Origin: Vandiemenella viatica
Taxonomy: Eukaryota > Arthropoda > Insecta > Orthoptera > Morabidae
DNA: 64,000 bases
Reading direction: 5' to 3'
Assembly: GCA_031002005.1 (NCBI GenBank)
Contig: JARYHS010008074.1
Span: 273,297,930-273,361,929, forward strand
Below are positions 23,902-36,643 of this stretch, one piece after another. The notes beneath the pieces were generated by a model, which saw only the letters and a program-made list of their open reading frames with translations, did not search any database and was not told where the DNA came from. The position numbers and the translations under genes are program-made. Position 1 is the first letter of the stretch. The number at the start of each line of letters is the position of its first letter.

Positions 23902-24470
23902 GGAAGGATAGGGAAATACAAACCAACACCAGCTGGGAATGATAAACATAAAAAAGAACAAACACAAGAAACGTGTAATATTTTGGCAGTTAGCCTTATT
24001 CTTGCTAAAAGTGAGACACCAGGTGGAGCCAGACGTGCACACGATGATGGCAGGGTGGTTAATGGAGGTTACATGACATAGATAATATTATAGGAAAGGG
24101 GGGAAGTGTAAATATTGAATTGATAATGCTGTAGGTATATTATCGTTGAAAGTGGGAGATCAACATAATAACTGAGTGACGATATAGTTATAAATCATAT
24201 TTTGGAAAACCTTCCACCTCTCCTATACTACCATCTATATTGGCCATGTCATGCAACCTCCATTCACCAGAAGGCCATTGTCGTGAACAAGTCTGGCTTT
24301 GCCTGGTGTCTCACATTTAACAAGAATAAGACTAATGCCAAAACATTGCACATTTCTTGTGTTTGTTCCTTTTTATTTTCATCATTCCCATCCACCTTCA
24401 TCTGTGGTAAGTGTTGGGTCGTATTTCCCTACTCTTCCTTAGTTTTACTGCCTTAAAGCATTTTCCTGTT
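23902..24470. mobile_element. Palindromic PLE tails (PLE-B)
   Basis: Two 3' tails of the PLE-A family face outward. The left tail (about 23902-24110) is minus and the right (about 24215-24470) plus. Each has the AAGGAAGGATAGGGAAATA or complementary terminal block and the GGTAAGTGTTGGGTCG block; both have lost all coding sequence. The right tail extends into a block that also flanks the left side of PLE-A (5255-5290), so that block belongs to the element 3' end. The arms are more diverged than those of PLE-A. It lies in ALG9 3'-flanking or intron sequence. Confidence 0.75.
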
Positions 24471-24762
24471 CACAGTTATTGTACTTTCTTTTACATTTAT
24501 TTTATATCCGTATCATTGTTTTCAAACTATGATTAAAGCTATCTTAATTTTTTATTTGAAGATACAAAATTCTCTCATTTTCTTGTCAAAAACTTCTAAC
24601 ATTTAGTAGTATACCAATGAAAAAATAGGATTACAGATGCTTATACAGGGTAAAAGTGACTACAGTAAAGCTACTTCCAACTATGCTGTCACCAGCAATG
24701 AATAGTCTAAGATTTAAAAGCATAACCTAAAGATGAAATGTTTTTACTAGTAGATGGCTTAC

Positions 24763-24957
24763 CAAGGAAACAGGAGATAATAAAGATGCTATGAATATAA
24801 AGTTGAAGTTTAAAAATCCATTGACAAAGTAAAATGATAATGGCTCTATGCCATATAAATTTGGTCCATGTGGTGTAAAGATGTTGTAATGGATGATATT
24901 GTATGGAGCCACAACAAGACGACCAAAGTATGATGAATCCATTTTAACCATAGGTAG
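24763..24957 (-). CDS. ALG9: ALG9 exon: luminal loop and following membrane segment
   Basis: A 195-nt exon, phase 0 to 0, with acceptor TTTAACAG before 24957 and donor GTAAGCC after 24763. Its 65 residues include SSYFGRLVVAPYN, the family signature FTPHGPNLYG (vertebrate ALG9 has FTPHGPDLYG) and FYFVNGFLNFNF. ALG9 adds alpha-1,2-linked mannose from dolichol-P-mannose to the growing lipid-linked N-glycan precursor in the ER lumen. The frame runs on through the donor for a few codons, but the splice site is strong. The next exon, which should carry the HKEERFLFP-type region, was not found to the left. Confidence 0.92.
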
Positions 24958-24974
24958 CTGTTAAAAAAAAAAAG

Positions 24975-26050
24975 GAGAAAATTAACATTTAAAATATAAC
25001 AATCAAAAAACCAGAAGTCATTTTTTTCCCCTCCGCTAGTTAGAAGTAACTAAAACAAGGCTTATTTTCAACTAATTATGTAAACACTGTGCCAAAAACA
25101 AATTTAAAAGGAAATAGGTCATACTCTAACATTCATCATGACATCTGAGCTCAAAATGATTTTCGGCTTCCTACATATTATACAGTAACACATAATAGTG
25201 GATGCATGAGCATCATTCATCTTATAAATGCATGCCAAAACAAAATACTAAACAATAAATAGAGCAATTCTTGTATACATTTACCATGACATATTTATGT
25301 AAACAAAAACTTACAAAATTCATGCAACCACTGTAATCATCATTAACACATGATTTATACAGAATTCATCTTAATTTGATTAAAATTATAAAATTATGCA
25401 CAACTAAACTATTCCAATCATAACGAACTGCTAAATTACTTCACATCTACACATTATCAGCATGCATCTATTTATATGACCATGCTAATCTTCAGAACCC
25501 CTGGACAAATTTTGATGCAGTTTTAGCTGTTATCTATTGCAGTTTTCAAGGAAGGATTATGAATATTAAATGTTGAGCAAGGGAATTCAGAGAAAAAAAT
25601 GGTACTAATGAATAAAGTGTGAGAAAAAGTTGGGAGCCACAGTGTTTTCTTATAGTATATTGCCTCAACCATATAAGATTTAACAAATGTAGAGCATACA
25701 AGTTTCTTAAAAAAAACTTCCACTGTAGCAAATGGTTATCTATAACATATATCTTGTAATAGTATAAAGCATGTTTATCGTTCAAATTAACAGTGAAGAA
25801 TAAATGTGAACATTAAGGTATTTCTTCTATTAATTACTTTATTTTTATCAAAACAAACTACTTCAGTGTCCCCCTTGTGAAATGTAGATAAGAAATATCA
25901 TTTACAGCATGCAATTTATATCTACATTTTTGGAGGTTTCAAAAGTTTTATAGCTTAGTACATTGGGAGGCCAACCAAGGCAGATACACAGTTGCAGTGC
26001 CTCAGCTGGTTTAATTTAATTTAATTGTGATGGAGCAGACACTCTGGTGA
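24975..26050. other. ALG9 intron, AT-rich, no element recognised
   Basis: Start of the 7.36-kb intron between the exons at 24763 and 32317. I see only short unsupported frames. Confidence 0.5.
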
Positions 26051-26059
26051 CAATTTCCA

Positions 26060-26600
26060 CACCCATTTTTTCGCTTTCCTGTATGTGTCTACATTTGACC
26101 TCTACAAATTTTAACTTTAAATTCTTTCAGCATTTTTTGTTAAGTTATTTATAATTTCTCTTGATAACTAATCCCTGATCCCCTTACCTAAGTAAGAAAA
26201 TCTTTCCACACCGTTGGCCTGACATCAAGGCCATGGTCACGGTCATCTTTTCCCTTTCATGCACTGCTCCTAATTCTTACACCAATATCTTTCCATGCCT
26301 CACCAACATATGCCTTGTACATTCTTATGACTCTCTTTACCTTCCTACTGTGTTTCAATGAATCTCATTCCAGCTCCTTTGTCATATCTGTTCCTGATTA
26401 ATTCTGCGGTAATTTCTGACGAAAAATCTAGCAGCCCTTCTTAGTACCCTCTTCAACTCCTGTATTTGATACCCAAAATGATGGTATTCCAAGCAATGGT
26501 CTGATGAAAGTTTTGTAAACCAATTCCCTTACTTCTTCATCAAATAACAGATTTTGAAACCTTTCCTTACTACATGTTGTTATATGTCTATTATATTACT
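26060..26600 (-). pseudogene. LINE C-terminal relic, family L
   Basis: Minus-strand reading gives DEEVRELVYKTFIRPLLG near 26490-26545, the LINE block that follows the RT domain. Its neighbour block GGAAAGATATTGGTGTAAG is shared with 49985-50290 on the plus strand. Stops and frameshifts are frequent. It may be the downstream half of the relic at 28020-28700, separated by about 1.4 kb. Confidence 0.6.
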
Positions 26601-28019
26601 TAAACCTTTCAGCAGGAGGCCCATTACACACAATGCATATAGCGAATAACTGTTATAATAATTTTCACAAGTAAAGCATTTTTCATCTCAGAACATAACC
26701 TTGTTATAGGTTTATTTTCTTCCTAAAGCCTTTTAGAAGGGGACAAATCTTATATAGTTTGGTAGTAAAGAACTTTTATACCCATTTTCTTAATAAGAAA
26801 GCACTTTTTAAATGGATTCTAAATTGTTTTCATAAAAGACTTAATTTTCAAATAAGGTTTTTCAGTCAAAATGAATTTTGTTGCATTCATTTCCACTAAG
26901 AAAGCAGAGAATGATGGTCATGTTGAGGTGTATTTTGTATGCTTTTAAAATTTATCTGAGAAGATATTGGAAAAATAAAAAATTGGAACTTTTTAGATAA
27001 AAGAATTAAGAAGATAAAGAAGGCTCATATGAGGGAGAAAAATTCAGTTAATAACAAAAATATAACAGTTCAGAGGTAACTTGAAATTTAAAATAAGAAA
27101 AACGAAGTTTTAGTGTCGACATGTGATGGCATCACCATGTGTGACTTTTAGAAATTAATAGCTCTTAAACGAGAAAAGTTGTCATGACCAAAAAGATTTG
27201 GAATAAATTAAACTGTAAAATATTAAAATTTCAGGAAAATCTGAGTAAAATTAGTGTTCTACAGGAATGGGGGACTTTTGTAAAGAATAGTATTTACCCA
27301 CGGGAATATACCATTGTTCCATGACGATTCAGCAATAGATTAGTCAATGCTATAAAAAGACAACTAGAGCTCCCTTGGGAAACAGTTTTTCAAGCGGGCA
27401 GTCGAGGCAAGAAGAGCTCCGTGATGGGCAGTGAATTATGAGGTTAGGGACTTTGAAGATTTTTAGTAGTGGTGAAATGGGGAACTTAGAAAACTTCCAG
27501 TTGTTAAAAACTTTATATTAACTATCAAGATAGTGGAATCTGATGCTATTCCGGTATGCCATAGGATGATCTTTCAAATTTTGAGGGAATTTTCTGAAAG
27601 ATTGCCAATCAGTACATGTGAGAGACATCAACCTGCAATCTGAATTCAAGGAGACGATAGTTTAGATGCCTTTTCTTTCTGGTAACCAGCACTTAAACAG
27701 AAATCAAGAATATAAACTTTGTATAAGCAAGAACTGTTTCACTCCATAAACCTTTACCTCTTGAGGGTAATTATGAGGGATTGGCGGCCGTATAAAGAAC
27801 CTATACGAGCATCCTTTAAAGGTACCAACCAACACGATCAAGTTCGGTAGAAATGTTTGAATTCCCATAAAGCATTTGTATACGACAATGTCAAATGTGC
27901 CCTGCACAGTTGAATTTGTTATGAAATGTTATACCATGGTATTTATACCTCAAGTCTACAACAAAGAATTCTTTAGTTTTTAATATGTATACCTAATACG
28001 CTGACTCCTCTATCAAATT
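26601..28019. other. Unassigned insert between two LINE relic pieces
   Basis: Separates two minus-strand LINE blocks that would be adjacent in one element. At 27704-27907 (minus) there is a 67-codon frame containing FLPNLIVLVGTFKG and RPPIPHNYPQEV, which looks protein-like but which I do not recognise. Confidence 0.35.
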
Positions 28020-28700
28020 ATCTTCATTCCATGTTGACTTACCTAGCTAGATATCCTGTCCAGATCACCTTGCAGCTGTTCACAGTCTTCTACTGTTTTG
28101 ATCCTATTATACAGCATTAAGTCAACTGCAAAAAACCTAACTTCTGATAGTAAAGCTTCAATGCAATCATTCATGAGAATAGTGAGTAGCAATGGTCCCA
28201 TCACAATCATTCATCAGAATAATAAATAACAGTGGTCCCAATATGCTATCCTGTGGCATTCCATTTTCACTTCCAATTCTTTTGAAACTGCGTTTACTAC
28301 CACAACATTTTTTGCTTTCTAACATTTAAGAATTTTCTCTACCCAGAAAATCACTTTCTCATTCATTCCAATAGATTTTACATTATTAAGCACCTCACTC
28401 TGGCAAAATTCGTTGAAAGATCTCACACTATCAATTTGGCCTCCCTTGTCCATTTGATATGAAATATCATGTATATAGCCAACTAACTGAGGTTCCCAAG
28501 AATATTCTTGCCTAAAGCCATGTTGTCGACTTGAAACCACTTATGTTCCCCACATACATTTTTGACATGGTTGAATATCAATCGCTCCATTAATTTACAC
28601 TGATGTAAAAGTGATGGCCCTGTAATTTGTAAACCTATTTATCATTCCTCCTTTATATACTGATACTACTATTGTACTTTTCCAGTTCTCTGATAAGCAG
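28020..28700 (-). pseudogene. LINE reverse transcriptase relic, family L
   Basis: Minus-strand blocks are QHGFRQEYSWEPQLVGYIHD (RT motif with the HGFR signature), KSIGMNEKVIFWVEKILKC, a MPQDSILGPLL-like catalytic-palm block, and then the degenerate position of the FADD box with LYNRIKTVE. The same sequence, KSIGVDEKVIWYVKKFLKG, is on the plus strand at 49.5 kb. Frameshifts interrupt every block. Confidence 0.75.
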
Positions 28701-29339
28701 CAAGTATTAAGATATAGAGTGTATAAATTGGGGAGGAATGAGACACTTACCTTTCATGAAATGCATTTTCTCTCTGACTTAGCTCTTTGGGGATAGATTT
28801 TACTAAACATGTTATTGAAGATGACTTCAGAAGATGACTTCAGAAGATTTTTTTATATCAGTTTGTTTATGTGTAGGTAATTAAAGTGATATTGTTACTT
28901 CTTAATTATGAATTACTATTTCATTTTTATACATAATATCTGGAATTAATGTACAGAAGTATATAATTTTTCATCAAGGTGGCATTTTCATAGACAATAA
29001 ATTTGAATTTAAATTTTATCCATGGTTCTGAGAGGAACAATAAGAGAAGTCAATGATTCTTTAAAAAGATATAAAATCTCGCCACACAACTGGCAGTTGC
29101 ATCTAACATGGTAATAATTTTATCTTCCTTCTTAATTTAAAGATAGCCTATACTTCCTTGATTATCTGTTCACAGTCCACACTTCTCTACTTCTAGATTT
29201 CTTCCTTCTCTCCATTGATGTAATTTCCCCACAGTTAGGGCTTTAATGCCCTGGAACTCTTTATACAGCTGTGATCTCACACACAAACTTCCCATCTTTC
29301 CTTTCATCCATGGCTTAATTCATTCTCTCCAAAAACGAC

Positions 29340-30893
29340 TTCTTAAGTATATCACCAGATATGCAGCACCTCCATGGGTACCTGCAGAGCCTCATCCTAT
29401 GTCAACCTATTCCTAGGTCATCTTACATTTTAAAGTTTATCCTTTTATTTCAACTACCACACAATCTCATATCAATTCCCTGAGTGAAGCCGGGTACCTC
29501 ACCAAGTATATTTATAATCTGGACCCGTAGTGAAAATTAACTCCTTGAATTTCTAAGCTCCCTTAACAATAGCCATTCAATCAACTTCACCTGAACTTAC
29601 TGTCACTACCAGATTTATCAATGTTGACATTGCCCCACAGCAGGTTGCACTTCATACCAGTGTCCTCATCAAATCCACTAATATGGCGCAATATCTACAT
29701 TTTGACAGTTGCCATTCATACCACACAAACAGCCTTGCCATCCATAGCAGATGAATCTGTTCTGATGAAGAATCCCTCTCCCAATACTCCCAAAATTTAT
29801 CTCAAACCCTCATTTCCCACTGTTACCCTAGAGCCCACAAACAAAACCAAATTTTTGTCTTGTCACCCTCCCTCCAAATAACCACCCATGCTGCACATAC
29901 AAAAACCAACCACAGCCCTGTATTTGTCACTCAGTTCTCTCCTGGTTTAGAGTCTATCAATCAACTCTTGTTATGTGGACATGTATTTCTTCTTCACAAA
30001 TATCTACCCACTGCCCCCTTCATGTTTTAGCAGACCAGCCACTCTTAAGAACATCTTGGTCCACAAATACCATCCTTTGAGTCTCCAAAACCATCACATG
30101 GATCTTTTCCAAGCAACAGATGTAACTGCAAAACCTGCAGCTTGCACCCACCTACTGCAACCTATTCCAATCTTACCATGGAGGGAAAACTTCCCCATCA
30201 TTGGACAAGCTACTTATTCCACTAAACTTCTCGTATAACGACTAAACTGTCACCACTGCACTAGTTCATACATAGGCCTCACTACAAAAATCTCAGCCAG
30301 AACGAATGGTCACAGACAAAGTCTACACTCACAACCTATATCTTTCAGTAGCAGAACAAGCTAATACCTACATTCTAACAATGACAATGACTGCTTTACA
30401 GTGAAAGCTGTCAAAGATTTTCCAGAAACTACAACCACTTCTGAACTTCATAGATGGATACTTGAATACCAAAATATCCTGGACATTAGACTTCTTCCTG
30501 GCCTAAATAATCATCAAGATCTCACCAATAACCCCTCACTCGTGTTTATTTATTAATAATTTTAACAAAATGTTTCTAATTTCTTTCACTGCTTCATTAA
30601 TATAATTTACATTTGTACATTCATGCTCTGATGTATGTATGATATTTTAGCCTTTCCCTGAGAGTTATCAATAGTTGACTTCACCTCCATCACATCAATC
30701 TCCCCCACTGTTGTCATACTCAGTAAGCTGCAGTGTATGCACATCCCATTCCAAAATGGTCCAATCATACTGACATGAATAAGTTTTAAGATGAAATATT
30801 GTAAAGTGTGTTCAAGTTTTTGTGTTCGTCTGGTCCTTCTGCCTTCATATGTGGTAAGTGACAGGTTATTTTCCATGTCCTTCTTTATTTTCT
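29340..30893 (+). mobile_element. Decayed PLE copy in ALG9 intron
   Basis: Plus-strand fragments in order are a pre-nuclease block (YLHFDSCHSYH near 29690), FSPGLESIN (about 29940), CFSRPATLKNILVHKYHP (about 30025), cysteine residues, CTSSYIGLTTK (about 30260), TNGHRQS, ELHRWILEYQNILDIR (about 30440) and the tail with CCTTCATATGTGGTAAGTG (about 30842). Frameshifts separate most blocks. It extends further upstream than the other family members, and its 5' limit is uncertain. Confidence 0.7.
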
Positions 30894-32316
30894 TTTACAT
30901 GAAATCAGTGATACACGCCAGTAAATATAGCTCCAAGTTGGCAAAAGTGGTCAAAGAAAAACTAAATTAAAATAAAAAACTAACTCTGGATTTTAGAAAT
31001 ATGCAGCTGATACACAAAACATCACAAAATGGTGTTCATCATCTTCCTTTGTCATAAGAAAACTTTATACGCCTTCTGAAACTATATAAGAAAATTATAT
31101 AATTTCAGATGACATGTTTCATAAATAATGAAGATTAACTAAACATAAATGAATGATTAAAATAAGAATCCAAATTCCTTCTTGAAACTGATTAACTAGT
31201 TGTAACACAAGCATTGAGAATCACACTGACTGAGCGAGAAATAATAAGTTAATCTGGTCCAGGTAACAGCCAGACTGAGGAGGCTACAGAGCAGAGAATG
31301 CAAACCTGCAGAGTGAGGAAAAGTTAATAGGAGTGTAACTGCTTGTACGGAGAAAGATCTCTGGTGTACTAGTGAAGAAGAAACACATGATAGGCTACAT
31401 CAAACATGTGACAGCAAAGAACGGTTGTTATTAGTTAAAGATGAGAAGTAGTGGTCAACCATAATTAATCGAGTCAGTATTATTCTGGAGTTTGTAAAAG
31501 TTGATCAGCGATTGGAAGTAGGGTAAATGTAGCTGCCATGCAGTCAGTAAAGGCACTATGAAACTGTGGATATTGTGTGGACACATGGTGGATCTGAGTC
31601 AGGTGTCCTCACAAAGACAAAGAGAATGTTTGTTTGTAAAATCATGAGCCAGTAAATTCTGTATCCAAGTGTACCAACCTGCAAACAATTTCAGATCGAG
31701 GGTCCATTATAGTAACAGTTAACAAGTGTCTGGTACTGACCATATGGTCGGTGGTCATATCTGTCTCTGTTAGGTGCTAACTGTATCACGTCAGTTGAGT
31801 ACAATTCTGTAAGAAATAGCACAAAGTCAAGACTTTGTAACAGTGTGTGGATCTAGCAAAGCAGATATCTTTCATTTGTGAACAAGACTGGTAGACTGGT
31901 CCAATACCACGCAGTGGCAACTAGTTGTTGGTTTTAAAATAATAATACATTCTAACAAAACAATGAGCCAACAATGTGTCGTTACATAGAATCACATCTG
32001 CTCTATGACTAGAAAACTTGCATTTTCCTCGCCTTCCTTTAATGAAATTAGCTACAAAAAATTATTTTCTTTACTCATTTATTTCTTAGTAAGGTATCAG
32101 AACATAATGTCTATAGAAAGCCAAAATAGAATTAAAGCCATTATCAAAACCAGATAGTAAAAATACGTGTAGAACAAATTAAAAAAAACTCTTTTACACA
32201 ATTACATTTAACAACAATAAATCTACCAACTATATCCCATCCAAAAGAAGCCTCTCTATCAAAAATAAGCTTTTTAAAAAAAATCTAATGCAATTAACAG
32301 TTTTATAGATATTTAC
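30894..32316. other. ALG9 intron, unassigned
   Basis: No coding region or repeat boundary recognised. Confidence 0.45.
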
Positions 32317-32404
32317 CAAAATAACAGCAACAGAAATTGCACTCCACTGCAAAAATTTGATGATCTCTCTTCGGCGGAAAACAATGTCCATTGCAATGGG
32401 AACA
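32317..32404 (-). CDS. ALG9: ALG9 exon
   Basis: An 88-nt exon with acceptor TATTCTTCAG before 32404 and donor GTAAAT after 32317. It begins by completing a serine codon left by the upstream exon and ends in phase 0. The peptide VPIAMDIVFRRREIIKFLQW followed by SAISVAVIL aligns with the vertebrate ALG9 segment LPIAFDLLV...W, a cytosolic loop entering a membrane helix. Only 108 bp of intron separates it from the upstream exon. Confidence 0.92.
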
Positions 32405-32512
32405 CTGAAGAATAATGGTTCTCAATCACTATTTTCTTAGAAAGAACTAATTACACGAATTTAACTTTATTTATGACCTAAAATACAGCTAATGCTGGAA
32501 AGAAATTCTTAC

Positions 32513-32623
32513 CTCAATAGAACAGCAAAAGGCCAACTGAGAAACGATGACAAAGCAGTTGTGAAAATAGCCAATTCATACTTCCTATGATACCAAGCTC
32601 CAATAGCTACCATTGTCATATAC
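32513..32623 (-). CDS. ALG9: ALG9 exon
   Basis: A 111-nt exon with acceptor TGTATTGCAG before 32623 and donor GTAAGAAT after 32513. Its first G completes the methionine codon split by the 15.5-kb upstream intron. Residues YMTMVAIGAWYHRKYELAIF then LSSFLSWPFAVLL match the ALG9 segment with GWPF in vertebrates. It encodes a membrane helix, a short loop and the next helix. Confidence 0.93.
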
Positions 32624-32629
32624 CTGCAA

Positions 32630-33470
32630 TACAAAATGAATTTCAGTCACAAAACAGATTTGAGGGAAGTAAATTCAACCAACAGTATCCAACTAAATTA
32701 TGCAGTTGACATTAATAACATCTGCACAACTCTAAATCATCCTCCAAGATGTGACAGATGGGTATTTGCACAATTTCACTACTTCACTAGCTGTAAACAC
32801 CCTACTAAAACCCTGCAATGTGATGGCTAGTAGCGCACTGGTGTAGCTAAAAATAGGTGTAACTAGTCATTAATGGATAACTGGGTTGCCTTCAATCATG
32901 TATCACACCTAGAAGTAGGATTAGGATCCAAAGATAAACTGTCTAGTATAGCAAACGAAAAACAAGATAAACTACAATTATGGTGCTGAGTCATGAGAAC
33001 ACTTATTGGATTGAGACCAGTGAGGGGAAATGAAATGGAGTGGTAATCATGTTGTAAGAAAGTCTATAGAAAAAAGTAGTTGGCGTTAACAACAAACTGA
33101 TGAAGAATGTGACTGAAGAGATAATACATGTTTATGTCCATTATGTAGGCTACACAGAATGGTATATAGGGAGCCTTAAGAATGACCTGCAACAAATTTT
33201 AGGTGGAAAATATCAGTCAGTAATTGGGAGTGTCGATGAAACAAGGTTAAAAAATATATATATAGAATTAAAAAAACTGTTAGAATTTTATAAATTGAAT
33301 GGGTTAAGTTAAATTGCCTGGTTTAAGGAAACAAAATTGTCATTTTTAGGGGGTTAATGACACATAAACATCAAAATCATTAGCATCCCCCAGAAAGAAC
33401 TACTTCAGCAACGTGGCAAAATCCAAACCTAATTTTGACTATGAGAATTAAGATTTTCCTGGTGTGTAGA
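32630..33470. other. ALG9 intron, unassigned
   Basis: A 70-codon plus-strand frame at 33100-33312 shows no recognisable motif. I do not call it a gene. Confidence 0.4.
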
Positions 33471-33473
33471 TGA

Positions 33474-33584
33474 AATGAATAATTCCTGGGTTTTCTGATG
33501 AAGGCAGTGGATGTTGCTGCCAAAACATTGTGTAATGAGTTAAATAAAGAAACTGACTGGCAGAAAACCCGAGAATTATTCATT
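33474..33584 (+). repeat. Hairpin with hammerhead-like core, possible PLE relic
   Basis: A 24-bp inverted pair (33474-33497 with 33561-33584, one or two mismatches) encloses CTGATGA (33495-33501), one A, a GGCA/TGCC stem (33503-33506 with 33518-33521) and AAAAC. The order and the single A before the stem repeat what is seen at 14016. A further CATT/AATG pair follows. It may be the tail of another PLE or an independent hammerhead-bearing retroelement. Confidence 0.4.
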
Positions 33585-35450
33585 TCTAATTTTGACTGTA
33601 AGAACATTTGTAAAGAGGTTTGCCATACAGTAAAATAATAAAAGATTTGCTCCAAACAAAATGTCTGTTTTGTTGTAAAAGGGACAATCAGATGTAAAAC
33701 ACATTAAAATAAAATAATGTCTGGATATAGAAGGGTCACCAACATAACAGTCCTAAACAAAGTCTAGTTGTATCTAAAAAAGGCAATAAAATGTACAAAA
33801 TGTTAAACAATCAAGTATCTGGTTAGTTATAAAGGGGCCAGCCAGATATAAAAATACAAAAATAACAAAAGACAATTAAAACTATAAGCAATAAAAACAT
33901 AGTACTTAGGTTGGTGGCTGTAAAGAATGGTCAAACGATTTTAAAACCTATGATAATCTGCCCAATAATTTTTTTTTTTGTTTTTTTTTTTTTTGTTGCA
34001 AGACTGGCATATACAGATAAATGTAAAAACTTAGCCATGTTGGTGCTGCCATTATTTAAAGTACAGGACAGGTAATTTGGAAAGACCAACTTCAGACCTT
34101 AAAACAGAAAATAAAATATCATCTCCTAAAATGTGGTCACTGTCAAAGGTACACCATAAGCCATGGGTTCCGGGGGGGGGGGGGAATGGTGCACTTGAAC
34201 CCCCCCTGAGTAGTGGGACTCCCCTGCTATGAAAGAAAATACACAAAAAAGGTTAAGAAACAACAAATTTATTATTAAATTATCTGTTTGAATAATAACT
34301 TAAGGCATCTAGGGTTTTTTTTTCCAAATTTTTTCAACACCTTGCCAATAAATTCAGCATCCTTAGTTAATAAGTAGTAAGTGTTATAGCCTATATAATG
34401 TAAAAAAAAAAAAAAAAGCAGATGCACCTTTCTTAAAGTAATCCTGCTGGCACCCATGCCATGAGCATCACATTTTGGTGAGTCCTCCTGATGAGGAAGA
34501 GGACAGTGCCCTATGTGGAAGCAGGTAAGGAGATCCTCATCCCTTCTTGCCATTCTGACCAGCTGGACCTGGTTACACATGACTTCCAGCAATTACCTCT
34601 GGCATACATCAAAGATATTTCTTTTTGACACCAGAGCAAGGTTTCTAGGACCATCGCAAGCGAATTCTGACTTTGTTACAGGTGAACTTGGCAATTTCAT
34701 CTGCCGTATTACCCCTAGATCTCGTATGTCCAGTAACACGATTGAATAAATACACCTTTCCACAAGATTAAAGGGATTGGAGAATATCCTGTAACAGACA
34801 TTCTGTACCTACTATACAGTTTGTATTTAGAAGTTGGCATATATCGGCATAAAAGCATGATGCTTATTTAAAATATCATTAAAAACATTAATAAAAAATC
34901 ATCAGTGGTAAACATTATGTTGTACCACGACTGGTCTAAAATAATTCTGGGCCTATTTAAAAGCCAGGGAGAGGTTCACCTTGGTGAGAAGCAGGGGGCA
35001 ACTCAGAACCATATTCTTCTAAATTGCCTTTGTACAAAAGCAGAAGGGTTTCATAGCTGTACAATAGTTTATGTGGAGGTGATCAAATTACAGGTTCATC
35101 ACCACATCATAAGTGGGATTAGTATGAGTTGAGCTAGGCATATGAAGTGTCACATGCCACTGGAGGACAAACTGCAGAACACTGGCCTGAGCACAAATGC
35201 TTAGAACGAGGCTGGTGCAATATGTACCCATGGCAAGCCAAATTCGTACATGGTGGACACTGTACAAGCCATATGTAATGCAGCCATACTCCAACCACAA
35301 CTATACGACGGTTCTAACAAATTGTAGTAAGCAGGAGTGGTCTGCACCCCTGACCTATGACAGAATTTAATTCTCTGGCTGTTAGATCTAATTAAGTCTG
35401 TTGTAAAAATGAGATGCAGAAAACAGCTTCAGTAAAACATGAAACAGTAT
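33585..35450. other. ALG9 intron with low-complexity tracts
   Basis: Holds poly-T (about 33969-33995), a poly-G run (about 34170-34185) beside a CACTTGAACCCCCC block that partly resembles 56780-56860, and a poly-A (about 34402-34416). No gene recognised. Confidence 0.45.
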
Positions 35451-35458
35451 TTCTCAAG
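35451..35458 (+). repeat. Left 8-bp target duplication of hAT
   Basis: TTCTCAAG, identical to 36318-36325. Confidence 0.9.
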
Positions 35459-36317
35459 CAATGTTGCCACCTTACGAAAACAAAAGTCGCTAAGTCTGGT
35501 CTAAAAGCTCAATAGATTACGGGATATTTAGAACCAAAAGATTCGCTAGAAATCGCTAAATAAAATAAATGAAAATGGTAAAGTAAGTAATATAAAGATA
35601 TTTTAATAATCAGTATTTTCATTAAATTCGACATAATATTATATTAAAAATCAACATAAAATTCTTCAATCCACTTTTATTCTTCATCATCTTGTTCTAT
35701 CATTGGAGTTGCAGAACAGATGTGGAAGGATGAAATGAATCGTTAGTGTTAGTTTTAAAAGAATATTTGGAATCTTTATCAATTGCAACAATCACATCAG
35801 CCGGAAGCTCGTAACTGTAGCGGTTTTTTTTCCACAATTTTTAACTGATTCCTTATAAAAAGAATGCTATTAACAGTATTTACAGCCAGCCACTTTCTCA
35901 ATTTGTTTTTAACAATGTTCATTGTTCCTCTTTCCTGCGGCATTCCAGTGAGGAAGTCATAAAGCACATATGACTAAATCAGTGACATTGTTTGAAGCGT
36001 TCCATTGAACATAATTAATCCCAAGCCATTGCTGTAGAGGTCTGTCAATTTTTTCATCATCAAATCCGAGTTCTGAGGCAAGATGTACTATTTTGTTGTC
36101 TTTACTCGGGCGAAGAGTATTTCCCACACTCAAAAGACACATTTCCCTGCAAATAATGTAGTTAAAAGAAAGCTAGTATATTTTTCGAAACTTTGCAAGG
36201 TTGAATATCACTAAAAATCACCAAATATTTTCTTAGCGATAACATGTTTAAGAATATTGCTATCGAATTTCAAAATTCACTATATTTAGCGACACAATTG
36301 CTAAGGTGGCAACATTG
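35459..36317 (-). mobile_element. Non-autonomous hAT transposon
   Basis: An 859-bp element with terminal inverted repeats CAATGTTGCCACCTTA (35459-35474) and its complement (36302-36317), flanked by the perfect 8-bp duplication TTCTCAAG. The 8-bp duplication and CA-GTTGCCA ends are diagnostic of hAT. Only the C-terminal part of the transposase gene survives. It lies in the 15.5-kb ALG9 intron. Confidence 0.95.
35690..36142 (-). pseudogene. hAT transposase C-terminal remnant
   Basis: The minus strand starts MCLLSVGNTLRPSKDNKIVH and continues with LGFDDEKIDRPLQQWLGINY. After a frame change comes MNIVKNKLRKWLAVNTVNS then ILFIRNQLK, typical of the C-terminal dimerisation domain of hAT transposases. 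The conserved region just before it (normally PHSNADVER) is corrupted to PQERGT. The BED zinc finger and the catalytic core are missing. Confidence 0.75.
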
Positions 36318-36325
36318 TTCTCAAG
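36318..36325 (+). repeat. Right 8-bp target duplication of hAT
   Basis: TTCTCAAG, identical to 35451-35458. Confidence 0.9.
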
Positions 36326-36622
36326 GTAAGATGAAGAATCAACTAAAAGACTACAGCTATAAGTGCATCTCAACAGCTCTTAGGTTAGATGATGAACAAA
36401 AAATAGTAAAGACATCTACAAATAAGGAGTTCAAATAGGAACTGCTATTGCTACAAACAACAAAAAGGGTCACCTTAAAATTGATCCTTGGGGTTTCCTG
36501 GATAAAAGTATCTATGACTCCACAACCAACTTGGTGTTGGAAGCAAAACTGCGATAAAAATTGTGTATATATTGAACATTATCGCTTACCAAAGAAGAGG
36601 ATTCCTGCAGCATTGGTACACG

Positions 36623-36643
36623 AAAAAAAAAAAAAAAAAAAAA
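36623..36643. repeat. Poly-A tract
   Basis: About 21 adenines, possibly the tail of a retroposed sequence. The neighbours on both sides are not recognised. Confidence 0.8.
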
